Assembly: GCA_023407575.1 (NCBI GenBank)
Contig: JAEYLX010000075.1
Location: forward strand, 434,001 to 498,000
DNA length: 64,000 bases
Reading direction: 5' to 3'
Source: Bacillota bacterium
Lineage (GTDB): Bacteria > Bacillota > Clostridia > Lachnospirales > Lachnospiraceae
Position numbers and translations under genes: made by a program. Position 1 is the stretch's first letter, and every line of letters begins with the position of its first letter. Below are positions 54,482 through 62,926 of the stretch, one piece after another. Below the pieces are notes generated by a model. That model did not search any database, was not told where the DNA came from, and was given only the letters and a program-made list of their open reading frames with translations.

Positions 54482-55852
54482 TTATATTTGGTGTTTACAC
54501 CTACAACAACCATTACATGGATGCGTTTGCTCCCACAGTTGAGCCGCCTTGATACCCCACTCATCTGCTGCATTCTTACATTTTTCAGTTAAATCATGTA
54601 CGTCTTCTGGATGGAGTAAATCTGTAGATTTAGCACCTGATACCTCCACCATAGCTACTAAACGTTCCGGATTATCCATTAATGGACAAGGACGCAGATG
54701 ATTATTGTTAAAAGGTTGATTCAAATAAAATTGATTTAATAATGGAGCTTGTAAGGCTTCCAATATGGTGGTGTTGTAAATATTAGAATCTGAATAATGC
54801 ACGAAGGCGCAAGGTTCAATATCGCCGGCAGAATTAATATGCAGATACCTGCGACCTCCTGCAACGCAACCTCCTGCATATTCACCATCATTCCAAAAAT
54901 CCACTGTAAAGAGCGGTTTTGTCTTCCGAAACTTATTTATTTGCTGATACATGTACTCCCTCTGTTCGGCAGTTGCAATTAAATCTGGTACTGCATCTGC
55001 TCCAACTGGAATATAGGTAAAGAACCAAGCAAACTTTACTCCTTTATTAATTAAATCATCAATAAAGATTTCACTTCCTATTATATCAACATTATTTCTT
55101 GTATAACAGCAGGAAGCGCCAAAAGCTAATTTTTTCTTTTTTAATATTGCCATAGCTTTTTCCACTGCACGATATGTTCCATCACCTCTTCTTGCATCAG
55201 TTTCTTTTTCAAACCCCTCAATACTGATTGCAGGTATAAAGTTTTTTACGCGAAGCATCTCATCTGCAAAGGCTTCATCAATTAATGTCCCATTCGTGAA
55301 TGCAGTAAAGATACAATCCTTATGCTTCTCGCATAAACGTATAATATCTTTTTTACGTACCAGTGGTTCTCCACCTGAGTAAGCATACAGATGTGTCCCC
55401 ATTGCTTTTCCCTGTCTTATAATATCATCCAGGATTTCATAACTCATGGATTGCTTATTGCCATACTGTGCTGCCCAACATCCAGTGCAGTTTAAATTGC
55501 ATGCAGAGGTAGGATCCATCAAGATGGCAAAGGGAATATTGCATTCATATTTCCTTTTAAGTTCATCATGCTTTTTACCAGAGAATATGGTTGCATTAAA
55601 TATAAAATTATGAAAGAATACCTTTCTTACCTCGGGATCAATATCCTCCCACATGCTCAGCATATACCTGTTCCAATTATTATCCTTATTTTCTATGATA
55701 TTGCGAAAAACCCTACGCTGTGCTTTTAAACTATCCTTTCTATCCAATTTATCAACTAAATCAACTAATTTTATCATTCGCTTCTCCGGCTTTTTATTCA
55801 GATAGTCATATGCAAGATCTGTAATAAAAGACATAGCTTTTTCCTTAATCAT
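54482..55852 (-). CDS. Radical SAM protein with SPASM-like C-terminus
   Basis: 456 residues from the ATG at 55852 (GAGG at 6 nt); ATG 55834 is possible, while the frame open to 56011 would run through the upstream gene's terminator. The cluster motif is CNLNCTGC (about 115-122), followed by YSGGEPLVRK and a barrel to about 300. The C-terminal part has CVAGGRRYLHINSAGDIEPCAF and clustered cysteines (ending CNGCCRCKHQI), suggesting auxiliary 4Fe-4S binding. This type is common in clostridia; its substrate is unknown. No peptide precursor gene seen nearby. Confidence 0.9.
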   Translation of the reverse strand: MIKEKAMSFITDLAYDYLNKKPEKRMIKLVDLVDKLDRKDSLKAQRRVFRNIIENKDNNWNRYMLSMWEDIDPEVRKVFFHNFIFNATIFSGKKHDELKRKYECNIPFAILMDPTSACNLNCTGCWAAQYGNKQSMSYEILDDIIRQGKAMGTHLYAYSGGEPLVRKKDIIRLCEKHKDCIFTAFTNGTLIDEAFADEMLRVKNFIPAISIEGFEKETDARRGDGTYRAVEKAMAILKKKKLAFGASCCYTRNNVDIIGSEIFIDDLINKGVKFAWFFTYIPVGADAVPDLIATAEQREYMYQQINKFRKTKPLFTVDFWNDGEYAGGCVAGGRRYLHINSAGDIEPCAFVHYSDSNIYNTTILEALQAPLLNQFYLNQPFNNNHLRPCPLMDNPERLVAMVEVSGAKSTDLLHPEDVHDLTEKCKNAADEWGIKAAQLWEQTHPCNGCCRCKHQI

Positions 55853-55916
55853 TTTCTGCCTCTTCGTTTTTATCCTTAGGATTAATTTATGATGCAGACT
55901 GGTTAAGAGTTCATAA

Positions 55917-55948
55917 AAAAGGTAGAGGGCTTTTAACCCTCTACCTTT
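55917..55948 (-). terminator. Terminator after the transglutaminase-like gene
   Basis: AAAGGTAGAGGG with its exact complement around a 6-nt loop, then TTTTTTATG on the minus strand. It sets the upstream limit of the radical SAM gene. Confidence 0.9.
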
Positions 55949-55964
55949 GATATTACTTCTTTTT

Positions 55965-58298
55965 TTATTTCTTTTTTGCTGTAACTGTATATAAATCCTT
56001 CTTCGCATCATATGTTAACGTAACGCTTACATCAGGATCTTTCATATAAGGAATAATCGGTTTAATCTTTTTATCAGCCATACGGAAGGTTTGCTTATAT
56101 CCATCTGTCCAAACGAAATTCTCTAATAAAAATCCTCTCAGTTCTTCCTGTGATTTGATGTTGAACTTGTCAACATTCGTATAAAACTTAGGATTAGGGA
56201 TACCCGTTACTGGAACATGAGTTTTCATAAAGGTATATTTATCTACCAGAAAATAAGTGTATTTTAACTTTCCATTGTCTGCATCATCCCAAGTAGTATC
56301 TATAAACATCCATTTACCATTTAGATATACCGCATTCCAGGCATGTTGCATCAGATAGTTTGATTCATATCTTGCTGGAATATTAGCTCTTAAGCACAAA
56401 TATTTAAAAAACATGGCATAATCTCCACATACTCCTTTTTTAGCATCAATGGATTTAATCAAGTTTTCAATACTTTCTTCATTCCTATATCCGTAGTCAT
56501 AGGTTATATTCAAAACAACATAGTCATGAATGGCTTTAATTTTTTCTTTGTCACTCATTCCTTTTTTAATAATTTTGGCCAGTATCGGGTCCAGCTTCGT
56601 ATTGAGTTTTTTAAAACGACTGTCTATTTGCATACTCATATTTACTTTATCAGTACTTTTCAATACCTTCGGTTCAAGGTTATAGGCTATATCTTTTCCA
56701 TACAAACCATCTTCAAAACCCACATATGTTACACCTTTTTTTATTGTAAATTTAATTCCATTCTTTGAAGTATACAGTTCAATCAGCATTCCGCCAGTAT
56801 CCACTCTGGTATAATTACCAGTTAATTTGATTTTATCTAGTAATGTATCATCTAAATAATCTTCAATATATGGCTTTATCTCCTTCTTATTATCAAACAC
56901 AATATGAATTGTATTTTTACCAACTATAATCTTTGAGGCATCAGAAAAATTAATTGGAATATTATATCCCCTTATGTCTTCATATCTAAGTACAAATTGG
57001 TCTACTATGGCCTCTTCCTTTGTATATTTGCTCTGTGGCTCAAATTTATCAATTCTAGTCTTCATACCAGATTCTATACAAGTTCCTACAATTGGATAAT
57101 CATCAATAGCAATTTTATTGTAATCTAAAATAGGAATAGAAGTCGAGATTCCTCCTAGCTCACTGGTTGCTGCACTCATCAATTTTCTAGCTGCTTCTAT
57201 TCTTGTCAAAGACTTATTTAAATTACTGTCATCATCAATCATACCATAAATAAAAGCATTTTTAATGTAATCGGGACTATCAGAACTAATTGCATTACTG
57301 TCAATAACAATTTTTTCATTCAACTCTACGTTCTCAAAATATAATTTAGCCAGTTCCTCCACTGTTATAGCATTTTTAAATCCATAAGAAAATGTCTTGG
57401 ACAGTTCACCATCTAATATACTCTTAGTAATATCCTCTTTGTTACTAGCAGTTGGTTCATCCTTAGGATATTCATAAAACTCTATCGGTTTTTCCTCTTC
57501 TCTATAGTAACGAACCCAGTATAACCCTGATTCAATACTTTCTACCAGCTCTTCCACTGTATCTGTCCCATCATAACTATCCCAGTCCGGTGTGTAAATA
57601 TCCTTATGAATATCTGCTAACGCTCTTGCAGCCTCAATTTTGGATAAGTCATATTCAATAAATAGCCTTTCCACTTCACCTGGTAATTGCTCAAGAACTT
57701 TCTTGCCAACCTTATTTCCTTTTTGAATGGATTGATTTAAATACCTAGTAATCTTGTCTTTGACTTTCAGTGCAGCAGGGTTTACCTGGTCTTTTTCTTT
57801 CCCCATCCTGGCAAAATTACCTACTACGCCTTTAAAATTGTATAAATCATATTCTTCATCCCAAGATACATACAAACTAACTATTTTCCCATCAAAGTCC
57901 CAGCCATAGCTACTATCCTTAGCTAAAAGCAACTGCTCATTAATGTGATCCACAATTATTTTATATTCTTGTGCAGACAATCCACCCAGTCTTTCTTCAA
58001 TTATCTCAATTTCAACTTTCATAGTATTTAGTTCTTTTGCTGCAGCTGCCTTCATCTGTGCTGCTGTTATTTTTTTCGTCGGCCAAGGATCACCTTTCTG
58101 ACTTGAATCCGTTATAATTTCCATATATTCTGGACGAATCACTTCATCTTTCTCATATTTTGCAAATATCTTCTCCAATTTAGCAAACATACTATCCAAT
58201 GCTTTATTGTTTGAAAAATAGGATGCCGCAGAAACTGACGAATAACTAATGCACAGTGTAACAAAAATTGCAAAAACCATTGTTAAGAACTTCTTCAT
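55965..58298 (-). CDS. Secreted transglutaminase-like protein with SLH-like modules
   Basis: 777 residues. A signal peptide (1-25, ending SVSAAS) is followed by a long helical part. Residues 315-465 contain two SLH-like stretches (LTRIEAARKLM, YTKEEAIVDQFV) that could bind cell-wall polymer. The transglutaminase domain lies near 575-690, with Cys in KGVCGDYAMF (about 624), His in LMQHAWNAVYL (about 652) and Asp in FIDTTWDD (about 668), the full triad. It probably acts at the cell surface as a protease or cross-linker. The start has GGGGGAAG at 6-8 nt. Confidence 0.88.
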   Translation of the reverse strand: MKKFLTMVFAIFVTLCISYSSVSAASYFSNNKALDSMFAKLEKIFAKYEKDEVIRPEYMEIITDSSQKGDPWPTKKITAAQMKAAAAKELNTMKVEIEIIEERLGGLSAQEYKIIVDHINEQLLLAKDSSYGWDFDGKIVSLYVSWDEEYDLYNFKGVVGNFARMGKEKDQVNPAALKVKDKITRYLNQSIQKGNKVGKKVLEQLPGEVERLFIEYDLSKIEAARALADIHKDIYTPDWDSYDGTDTVEELVESIESGLYWVRYYREEEKPIEFYEYPKDEPTASNKEDITKSILDGELSKTFSYGFKNAITVEELAKLYFENVELNEKIVIDSNAISSDSPDYIKNAFIYGMIDDDSNLNKSLTRIEAARKLMSAATSELGGISTSIPILDYNKIAIDDYPIVGTCIESGMKTRIDKFEPQSKYTKEEAIVDQFVLRYEDIRGYNIPINFSDASKIIVGKNTIHIVFDNKKEIKPYIEDYLDDTLLDKIKLTGNYTRVDTGGMLIELYTSKNGIKFTIKKGVTYVGFEDGLYGKDIAYNLEPKVLKSTDKVNMSMQIDSRFKKLNTKLDPILAKIIKKGMSDKEKIKAIHDYVVLNITYDYGYRNEESIENLIKSIDAKKGVCGDYAMFFKYLCLRANIPARYESNYLMQHAWNAVYLNGKWMFIDTTWDDADNGKLKYTYFLVDKYTFMKTHVPVTGIPNPKFYTNVDKFNIKSQEELRGFLLENFVWTDGYKQTFRMADKKIKPIIPYMKDPDVSVTLTYDAKKDLYTVTAKKK

Positions 58299-58472
58299 AG
58301 TACTTTCTTCCCCCGATTAACGTATTTAAATGTCATTTGCCCTATTAGCCATATTTTTCTATTATATTATACGACTTTACAGTATTCAACATTTTTCTAC
58401 TCTTTGATAAGACTATGGTACATTTATCCTATTTTGTATTACTTCCTGTATTTTAGTATTATGAAAAGATTT

Positions 58473-58660
58473 ATTTATGGTTTTAATTATAGTTTTATTT
58501 CTAGCTTTATTTATAGCTTTATTTATAATTTTATTTAAAGTTTTATTTATAGTTCTATCTATAGTTTATTTATAGTTTTATTTACAGTTTTATGTACAGT
58601 TTTATTTACAGTTTTATTTACAGTTTTATTTACAGTTTTATTTACAGTTTTATTTACAGC
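58473..58660. repeat. 12-bp tandem repeat region upstream of the transglutaminase gene
   Basis: AGTTTTATTTAC repeats about eight times near the right end (58577-58660), and degrades leftward into TTTATTTATAG-like units to about 58473. The rest of the 58299-58720 gap is AT-rich and has no gene. Confidence 0.85.
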
Positions 58661-58720
58661 TGAACGCTGTTATCATATGTAATTAAAGTAAGTATCTTCC
58701 CCTGAAAATACTCACTTTTA

Positions 58721-59422
58721 CTAATTCAATATTATTTCTTCTCCAATCATTGGTACAATTACATCGATACTAAATTCGTCCATTCGCTGCTTATAATCAT
58801 AAGGATTTTGCTTTAAATGATGTACAGGAATCACTATTTTAGGTTTCATATTATACATTGCTTCTACTGCCTCATTCACATCCATTGTAAATACTCCACC
58901 GATTGGAATGATAGCTATATCTATATTCCTTAATTCCTTCATATCAGGTGTCAAATCTGTATCTCCAGAGAAATAAATCCTTTTATTGTCAATATTAATT
59001 ACATAACCTACGCTTTCCCCTCTATTATGAACCTTTCTTGTGGAATTGCCCTCACTGGTATTATAAGCATGTACCACTTCAATCAAAATGTTTTCGAATT
59101 GATATTTGTCCCCTGCTTTCACATATAGGACATTCTTATCTAGTTCTTTGCTATACTTCTTTGGAGTTAGTACCATTGTATTACTATGACTTAATCGTCT
59201 AATCGTAACTTCCTTACAATGATCCTTATGAATATGTGATAGTAAAACCATGTTCCCTTTTTCCAGCTCTTCCGGGAGCGTATCGTCCTCTTCTTCCGAA
59301 AAAATTATTTTGTTTTTATAATTCTTAAAGTACGTACTCATATAGGATGGGTCAATATAGATAATATATCCAGATGATGATTTCAATTGAATCCATGAAC
59401 GTGGAAACCATTTTATTTTCAC
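58721..59422 (-). CDS. UlaG-like MBL-fold hydrolase
   Basis: 233 residues from the GTG at 59422 with GAGGTGAG at 4 nt (an ATG at 59446 lies before that site). Metal ligands: LSHIHKDHCKEV (about 61-72), GDTDLTPDM (about 150-158), and VPVHHLKQNPYD (about 207-218). This is the metal-dependent hydrolase family of UlaG (UPF0173). Substrate is unknown. The terminator hairpin of the right-hand gene lies 155 bp upstream. Confidence 0.9.
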   Translation of the reverse strand: MKIKWFPRSWIQLKSSSGYIIYIDPSYMSTYFKNYKNKIIFSEEEDDTLPEELEKGNMVLLSHIHKDHCKEVTIRRLSHSNTMVLTPKKYSKELDKNVLYVKAGDKYQFENILIEVVHAYNTSEGNSTRKVHNRGESVGYVINIDNKRIYFSGDTDLTPDMKELRNIDIAIIPIGGVFTMDVNEAVEAMYNMKPKIVIPVHHLKQNPYDYKQRMDEFSIDVIVPMIGEEIILN

Positions 59423-59577
59423 TGTACTCACCTCTTTTATTAACATGATTTAAATACATAGCTGTATGTTGTTTCATAATATGTATATTTCAGTACCTAT
59501 CTCCTCTTTTTATTATAATAGCATATTTAAATCTATGCTTCTATAATACCTTTATAATTGAAAACAAGATAAAACAT

Positions 59578-59612
59578 AATATCGGGAGACCTTTGCAGGC
59601 ACTCCCGATATT
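59578..59612 (-). terminator. Terminator after the DUF6147-like gene
   Basis: AATATCGGGAG with its complement around 13 nt, about 130 bp beyond the stop. The T-run is weak (TTATGTTTT). Confidence 0.65.
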
Positions 59613-59739
59613 ATTTCCCCAGTATACGAAACATGTAGCCAACTAGTAGCTCCATAGATATTTGTAAAGCAAAGAGTTATGTAAAACTATAATAACTATA
59701 TAAAAATACTCCCCTCAATCTACGATACTATGCTGTAGA

Positions 59740-60177
59740 TTAATAAGTACCTTCCACTGAACTACTTACCGCTTCTGTTACTCCATTCCTAGTAACATTT
59801 GCACTGACACTTAATCGGTAGGTATATCCAGAGGATACTGCGTCCGAATTTGAAAAGGATAGTGTGCTGTTACTTGTAGTCTGTCCCCAAGCATTTTCAA
59901 AAACCCAAGTCGATCCCACTTTACGTTCCAATTTAAAAGTTGCACTAATGTTGGTAGTACCGGATAACCCTCTTATTGTTCCCGAACAATAGGCCACACC
60001 ACTACTGAAGTATAAATTCAGCGTAATATCATTTACATTTGTCCATAATGGTGTAACAATTCCTTCTCCTATTATAACTTGAGATAGTTCTGTCTGTTCT
60101 TGCGCTTGAACTGAAACACCTTGAAACAATAAAAGTATTCCCCCCAGTAATAGCGCTATCATTTTCTTTAATTTCAT
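59740..60177 (-). CDS. DUF6147-like secreted protein
   Basis: 145 residues from the ATG at 60177, which has AAAGGATG at 8-10 nt; the upstream open frame has no signal peptide. A signal peptide (1-25, ending VQAQE) leads to a beta-rich domain with PLWTNVNDITLNLYF near 42-56, GTIRGLSGTTNISATFKLERK near 66-86 and repeated Ser/Thr strands. I take it as DUF6147, small secreted proteins often found in sigma/anti-sigma operons of Lachnospiraceae. It follows the anti-sigma gene by 127 bp and may be its output. Function unknown. Confidence 0.68.
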   Translation of the reverse strand: MKLKKMIALLLGGILLLFQGVSVQAQEQTELSQVIIGEGIVTPLWTNVNDITLNLYFSSGVAYCSGTIRGLSGTTNISATFKLERKVGSTWVFENAWGQTTSNSTLSFSNSDAVSSGYTYRLSVSANVTRNGVTEAVSSSVEGTY

Positions 60178-60304
60178 TGGAACACATCCTTTCAGCTTCG
60201 TAAGGTTATCAACCTTCAATATAATAACGTTTGAAAAAATGTTTTCCCTACAATAAATTTTAAAATATTTTAAAAAATTATATAAATATTTAAAATTCGT
60301 CATT

Positions 60305-60973
60305 TTACTCTATCGATTCAACAATTTTAATTAGTTCTTCCATCGGTAATTGACTCCATAGATTAAATGTGTAACCTTCCATCGTCCATATTACTCCATT
60401 TTCATAATCATCATCTGTCGCTCTTGCAATATATGCTGCTATCCCCTTAATCTTAATGCTCTCAATTTTGTGATTTTCATTATCAATGGATATACTTGAA
60501 TTAACTCCATCTGGTCGATATGAAAAATAAATGACTTGGCCTTGCTCATTCACATATTCAATATTTGTTATCATTCCAAGGTTTTCAATCTTATCTTGTT
60601 GATAACCAATGGGCAGATATTCAAGTTGCCATTCTTTCTCATCATTCATATTAGAGGACTTATTACTTTGGAAGATGATTGAAGTAAACTTATCACGCCA
60701 TTCGATGACTGTTGATTTAACTGCTGCTCGAACTTCAGGATTGATGAGCAGCAAACTAAATACAACAGCAATTGTAACGATAAACATTGCCGCAACTTGC
60801 TTACTATAAAATAAAAATCTGTTGAATAATTCTCTTCGCCTTTCTTTCGCAAATAATTTATTCATCCTGAATTCAAACTCAGGAGAGAAAGAAAGTTTCT
60901 CCATCAGCTTATCATTGGTAGGAATAGAATCAATTTCTTCATTATAATCGTCTATAATTGCTTGGCGAAACAT
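60305..60973 (-). CDS. DUF4367-like anti-sigma factor
   Basis: At least 222 residues. One membrane segment (about 59-78) divides a cytoplasmic N-terminus from an extracellular domain with DUF4367 features (PIGYQQDKIENL, KGIAAYI, YTFNLWSQLPMEELIKI). The ATG at 60973 has only a badly spaced GAGG. A strong AAAGGGGTGA lies farther up, 6 nt before an ATA at 61010-61012, and the 13 codons from there to 60973 read INTKQFNDSIFEA, which fits the usual N-terminus of this family. Translation may begin at that ATA. It is 23-62 bp after the sigma gene. Confidence 0.8.
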   Translation of the reverse strand: MFRQAIIDDYNEEIDSIPTNDKLMEKLSFSPEFEFRMNKLFAKERRRELFNRFLFYSKQVAAMFIVTIAVVFSLLLINPEVRAAVKSTVIEWRDKFTSIIFQSNKSSNMNDEKEWQLEYLPIGYQQDKIENLGMITNIEYVNEQGQVIYFSYRPDGVNSSISIDNENHKIESIKIKGIAAYIARATDDDYENGVIWTMEGYTFNLWSQLPMEELIKIVESIE

Positions 60974-61035
60974 CGCCTCAAATATGGAGTCATTAAATTG
61001 CTTCGTATTTATTCGTTCTCACCCCTTTATTAAAT

Positions 61036-61545
61036 TTAGTTTTTCTTAAAATTCTCTTTGTCTACAAGTTTTCTTACTTTTTCTTTCGCACGTAGCAATC
61101 TAGTGTCAACATGTTTTGGCGTCATATTAAGCTTCTCACCAATTTCTTTATATGACATTCCAAAAGCATACTTCATTATCAGTACCTGTCTGCTAATCTC
61201 ATCAATGTTCTCAAGATGTTTTCGAATTGCAGCATATTCCGAAGAGAAAATAACCTGTTCATCCACTGGTTTTGCTTCAGACTCCAGATATATTTCCATG
61301 TCCTCAATCGGAATGTTTGAATATGGTTTTTCTTTTCTTATAAGGTCAATGCATTTGTTCCTTACTATAATAACGGATGAAAAGCGAAAATCCCTACTAC
61401 TTAAATTGAAATATTTTTCCTTTTCCTTAATTATGGAAATAAAAGTGTTATGTACTGCATCTTCTGCCATAGTTTGATTATAGTTTGTAATTTTTAATGC
61501 GTAGTTAAGTAGAGCATGTTTGTGCTCTTCGTAAATTTGAGTCAT
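61036..61545 (-). CDS. ECF-type RNA polymerase sigma factor
   Basis: 169 residues from ATG 61545; region 2 (about 5-65, with AEDAVHNTFISII near 27-39) and region 4 (about 110-160, with MSYKEIGEKLNMTPKHVDTRL). The N-terminus is short for the family. In frame, 17 codons upstream, a CTG at 61594-61596 has AGGGTGGAG 5 nt before it and adds LSLYLSILETEQERDK, the expected first helix. Translation may therefore start at CTG. It controls its own operon and probably the DUF6147-like gene; the target is inferred. Confidence 0.88.
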   Translation of the reverse strand: MTQIYEEHKHALLNYALKITNYNQTMAEDAVHNTFISIIKEKEKYFNLSSRDFRFSSVIIVRNKCIDLIRKEKPYSNIPIEDMEIYLESEAKPVDEQVIFSSEYAAIRKHLENIDEISRQVLIMKYAFGMSYKEIGEKLNMTPKHVDTRLLRAKEKVRKLVDKENFKKN

Positions 61546-61640
61546 CTTATCTCTTTCTTGCTCGGTTTCTAGTATACTTAAATATAATGATAACAGGTTA
61601 ACTCCACCCTTCCGATATATTCATCTTACGATTAAAGCTA

Positions 61641-62531
61641 TTACTTTTTCCTCCAAATAGTGGTTGTAGAAAACGGACGCATGCCTATATTGTAGTAAAA
61701 CTGCTGGGATGATCCCACATAAACAATCTTCGCACCCAGATCTTTGGTACGGCGAATCCCCTCTAATACTGCCGCTTTTCCTAAACCCATTTTTCTATAA
61801 GCTGGATCTGTAGCCACCGGCTCTATTACAGCATATCCGGCTTGTGGGTCATACCACATACCACAGTAAGAAGCAAAATTCCCATCTGGTGCAACTACTG
61901 CAACCTTTAAATTTAATTCTACATTTGGACGAAGCATCTCTATTTTTGCGTCTTGTTCTTCTTTCTCGGTAAATAAAAGTTCTCCTTCCCCATTTAACTC
62001 ATGGTCAAAGCCCTTCCATAGAACACGACGATATTGATATAAGTCAAAAGTATCCTGCATTGTCGTAATGTGAAAGCCATCTGGTAATTTATATTCCGTT
62101 GGATTCTGATCACACAGGAAAACTGCATCCGCTTCCTTCTCTTCCGTAGCTACATACCCTAACTTAGCAGCTGCTTCCTGGAAGAATAGGTCTCGGTCTG
62201 CTATAGCAATTCCAAAGTTCCCATCCTTTGATAGATTTTCACTCGCATATATAAGCATATCACTTTTCAAGGACTCATACTGGGGTAATGCCAAACAGAA
62301 GGCACTCCCTAACTGACAATCATAAGTTGCTACTCCGACAACCTCTTCTTCGTCTTCCCACAAACCAATCTTTCCTACCGAGGACTGATCTAGATAAGAA
62401 TGAGTCGTCATCCAATCCCATCTTACATATGTAAATTCAGCATAACCTAATTTTATTAAAAATGCCCTAACCTTATAATAGTCCTCCGTTATACCTGCTT
62501 GACTTGTATAGTTTCTAAATGTTATTGACAA
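61641..62531 (-). CDS. GNAT-family acetyltransferase
   Basis: 296 residues from TTG 62531 with GGGAGGG at 7 nt. Two-domain GNAT; the C-terminal half has IEPVATDPAYRKMGLGKAAVLEGIRR (about 228-253), the acetyl-CoA loop with R-x2-G-x-G/A form (RKMGLGKA). The first half lacks this motif and probably serves the fold. Substrate unknown. It is preceded within 34 bp by the 86-bp dispersed repeat, which may affect its expression. Confidence 0.9.
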   Translation of the reverse strand: MSITFRNYTSQAGITEDYYKVRAFLIKLGYAEFTYVRWDWMTTHSYLDQSSVGKIGLWEDEEEVVGVATYDCQLGSAFCLALPQYESLKSDMLIYASENLSKDGNFGIAIADRDLFFQEAAAKLGYVATEEKEADAVFLCDQNPTEYKLPDGFHITTMQDTFDLYQYRRVLWKGFDHELNGEGELLFTEKEEQDAKIEMLRPNVELNLKVAVVAPDGNFASYCGMWYDPQAGYAVIEPVATDPAYRKMGLGKAAVLEGIRRTKDLGAKIVYVGSSQQFYYNIGMRPFSTTTIWRKK

Positions 62532-62564
62532 GCTTTCACCCTCCCATTAAAACTATTTTACCTA

Positions 62565-62743
62565 TTATACCATGAACAAAGGCCGTTCATGGTCTTGTTG
62601 CTCCAATCGATATTTGCAAGCAAGCTTGCAAATATCTCATTCCGCTTTCATTATACCATGAACAAAGGCCGTTCATGGTCTTGTTACTCCAATCGATATT
62701 TGCAAGCAAGCATGCAAATACCTCATTCCGCTTTCATTATATC
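62565..62743. repeat. Dispersed 86-bp repeat, two tandem copies (reverse of 49001 copies)
   Basis: Copies begin at 62571 and 62657. Each contains CATGAAC-7 nt-GTTCATG and a near-perfect ATTTGCAAGC/GCTTGCAAAT hairpin (second copy with one change), ending CATTCCGCTTTCATTATA. It lies 34 bp upstream of the GNAT start. Also see 49001-49233. Confidence 0.88.
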
Positions 62744-62926
62744 AATTATAATGATAAAACGATATTCCTATTTTGTTTTAACTTATTTAATATTGTTAAT
62801 TACATTTATTTGCTTAATATTTTATAACTTTGTCCCTTTATAGTAACTTTGAATATTATTTATCAATTAGCTAACGATACATTCTAGAGACATTATTCTC
62901 AATAATATAAGAAGAAGGTTAAAATT

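Noticed and set aside
54325..54573. 82-codon minus-strand frame
   Set aside because: It crosses a strong terminator and overlaps the end of the radical SAM gene in another frame; composition is not protein-like.
55853..56011. Upstream extension of the radical SAM gene to 56011
   Set aside because: The extension runs through the terminator hairpin at 55917-55948 and the end of the transglutaminase gene.
62589..62843. 84-codon plus-strand frame
   Set aside because: It is made of the two tandem repeat copies (duplicated LLLQ-type peptides) and has no ribosome binding site.
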